A stretch of 64,000 bases of DNA from Paenibacillus_V sp046244365 (GTDB taxonomy: Bacteria > Bacillota > Bacilli > Paenibacillales > NBRC-103111), in assembly GCF_046244365.1 (NCBI RefSeq), contig NZ_CP176395.1, positions 1,054,001-1,118,000 on the forward strand. Reading direction: 5' to 3'. A program made the translations under genes and the position numbers. Shown one piece after another: positions 62,733-64,000 of this stretch. A model generated the notes under the pieces. It had not been told where the DNA came from. It made no database searches and saw only the letters and a program-made list of their open reading frames with translations. Each line of letters opens with the position of its first letter. Position 1 is the first letter of the stretch.

Positions 62733-62747
62733 GGCGGGGGGATTCGA

Positions 62748-63728
62748 ATGAAAGCGGCAATGAACAACCGTGCGGGCGCAGCTGCCGCCGCCGTCGTCAA
62801 ATGGAACGGCGTGCATCGTCCTGTCGATAAAGTCAAGCACTGGTTATGGATCATTTCACGATTCATTCTGCTATTCGGCATTTGTTTCATCATCATCTAT
62901 CCGATCCTGACGAAATTGTCGCTTGCCTTCAGAAGCAGGGAGGATCTGTTCGATGCGACCATCGTATGGATTCCAAGACACTTTACGCTCGACAATATTT
63001 TCAAGTCGATGGAGCTGCTGAATTACTTCAAGGCCTTGAAGAACACGTTCATACTCAGCGCCGGAACCTCCATCCTGCAAGTCGTCTCCTGTGCGCTTGC
63101 CGGTTACGGATTTGCGAGATTGAAATTTAGGGGCAGCGGCATCTTGTTTGCGCTTGTCGTATTCACGATCGTCATTCCTCCGCAAACGATCATGATTCCT
63201 ACTTACCTGCATTTTCGATTTTTCGACGTATTCGGCTTGGTTCATTTATTCACCGGCAAACCCGGCGTGAACCTGCTGGAAACCTTCTGGCCGTTTTTTA
63301 TATCGTCGGCGACGGCGATGGGGATGAAGAACGGGTTGTACATCTTTATATTCCGGCAATTTTTCCGCGGACTGCCGAAGGAGCTTGAGGATGCTGCGTA
63401 CGTGGACGGAGCGGGCGTACTGAAAACATTTTACCGGGTCATGCTGCCGAATGCGATCCCTGCGATGGCGACTGTCATTCTGTTCTCCTTCGTCTGGCAG
63501 TGGAACGACGATTATTTCACCAATTTGTATATGGCCAATTCCGTGACATTGTCAAAAATGCTATATATGCTCACATGGAATCTCCTCAATATCCGGTATG
63601 AATACGCTTATGTGTCATTGCTCATTAACACGGCCACACTACTCGCCATTGCACCTATTTTCCTGCTGTATATGTTCGCGCAAAGATATTTCGTCGAAAG
63701 CATCGAGCGAACGGGTCTTGTAGGATAA
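62748..63728 (+). CDS. ABC permease D of the large operon
   Basis: A 326-residue permease with docking loop EDAAYVDGAGVLKTFYRVMLP and a longer-than-usual extracellular loop (FGLVHLFTGKPGVNLLETF). It is the partner of permease C. GGGGGGATTCG lies before the ATG. Confidence 0.92.
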   Translation: MKAAMNNRAGAAAAAVVKWNGVHRPVDKVKHWLWIISRFILLFGICFIIIYPILTKLSLAFRSREDLFDATIVWIPRHFTLDNIFKSMELLNYFKALKNTFILSAGTSILQVVSCALAGYGFARLKFRGSGILFALVVFTIVIPPQTIMIPTYLHFRFFDVFGLVHLFTGKPGVNLLETFWPFFISSATAMGMKNGLYIFIFRQFFRGLPKELEDAAYVDGAGVLKTFYRVMLPNAIPAMATVILFSFVWQWNDDYFTNLYMANSVTLSKMLYMLTWNLLNIRYEYAYVSLLINTATLLAIAPIFLLYMFAQRYFVESIERTGLVG

Positions 63729-63749
63729 AAAGGGAAAAGGGTGATCCGC

Positions 63750-64000
63750 ATGATTGCGTTTGTCATCGATAACCATCGGTTGTACTTGGGCGGCAAGCGA
63801 TTCTTCTATTCCGAGCTGGAGCTAAGAAGCAAATTCCCGTGCAAGCTGTACAAGATCGACGAGACGTTCGAGGCGGTTCAGGAAGATCATTCCCACGACT
63901 ATATCCAGATTTGGTATGTCAACAAAGGCGAATTCATTCATTGCATCAATAATCAGAAGTACAAGATGGTAAAGGGAAATTTGTTCGTCATTCCTCCCTT
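63750..64000 (+). CDS. AraC-type regulator, N-terminal part (3' end outside window)
   Basis: The ATG at 63750 follows AAAAGGGTGA. The 83 codons present encode a cupin sensor domain (DHSHDYIQIWYVNKGEFIHC, then KMVKGNLFVIPP), typical of AraC-family sugar regulators. It is the last gene seen in the operon and probably controls it. The DNA-binding domain lies outside the window. Confidence 0.8.
   Translation, partial: MIAFVIDNHRLYLGGKRFFYSELELRSKFPCKLYKIDETFEAVQEDHSHDYIQIWYVNKGEFIHCINNQKYKMVKGNLFVIPP

Overview
The window looks like chromosomal DNA of a Gram-positive, spore-former-type Bacillota close to Paenibacillus or Cohnella. The reasons are a mid-50s GC content, strong AGGAGG ribosome binding sites with frequent GTG and TTG starts, an S-layer-homology (SLH) surface protein, and Bacillus-type genes (DUF1128, DUF2621, PspC, CsaA, a YlmA-like ABC ATPase). 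YesM/YesN two-component pairs and carbohydrate ABC importers without their own ATPase also fit. No rRNA, tRNA, insertion sequence, prophage or CRISPR array was found.

Layout. 1-13.9 kb: tail of an SLH protein, Cu/Zn superoxide dismutase lipoprotein, small membrane proteins, endonuclease IV, formyl-THF deformylase, a transketolase-PpnP operon, a divergent AraC regulator/Gfo-Idh oxidoreductase pair, DUF1697, an HbpS-like protein, and a dehydrogenase fused to a PilZ domain. 14-23 kb: glucose-6-phosphate isomerase, a YigZ protein, a TetR regulator, DUF4383, DUF1128, a tandem pair of membrane SpoIIE-type phosphatases (the first catalytically decayed), a YitT protein and a LigB-like dioxygenase. 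23-27 kb: a GyrI-VOC fusion, then a compact ArsR regulon (cysteine-rich protein, ArsR, SulP transporter) marked by three matching operator-like sites. 27-35 kb: a sugar ABC importer (lipoprotein and two permeases) and a YesM/YesN two-component system, separated by about 1.5 kb of non-coding DNA holding several repeat families and an unusual Shine-Dalgarno (SD) repeat leader. 35-45 kb: an MHYT-PAS-GGDEF-EAL protein, CsaA, a VanY-type carboxypeptidase, a GntR regulator with an MFS exporter, an ABC ATPase, a 5'-truncated siderophore-binding-protein pseudogene and a membrane GGDEF protein. 45-50 kb: an IF-3 paralogue, a YdeI protein, an SDR / divergent-QueA / VOC operon and a DUF4855 protein.

50.8-64 kb holds the most unusual block. 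It is one co-directional array of at least nine genes: a solute-binding lipoprotein; a 961-residue protein joining two beta-sandwich repeats, a helical region and a second solute-binding domain; two permeases; a secreted beta-propeller/TPR protein with a Yip1-like membrane domain; a large exported DUF5696 protein; two more permeases; and the start of an AraC-type regulator. There is no ATPase. It reads as a double importer for a complex glycan with dedicated surface proteins, energised by a shared MsmX-type ATPase encoded elsewhere (inference).

Four proteins here carry cyclic-di-GMP or SpoIIE-type signalling domains, plus the PilZ fusion, so signalling is a recurring theme. Function assignments are by motif and family recognition only; no database search was run.
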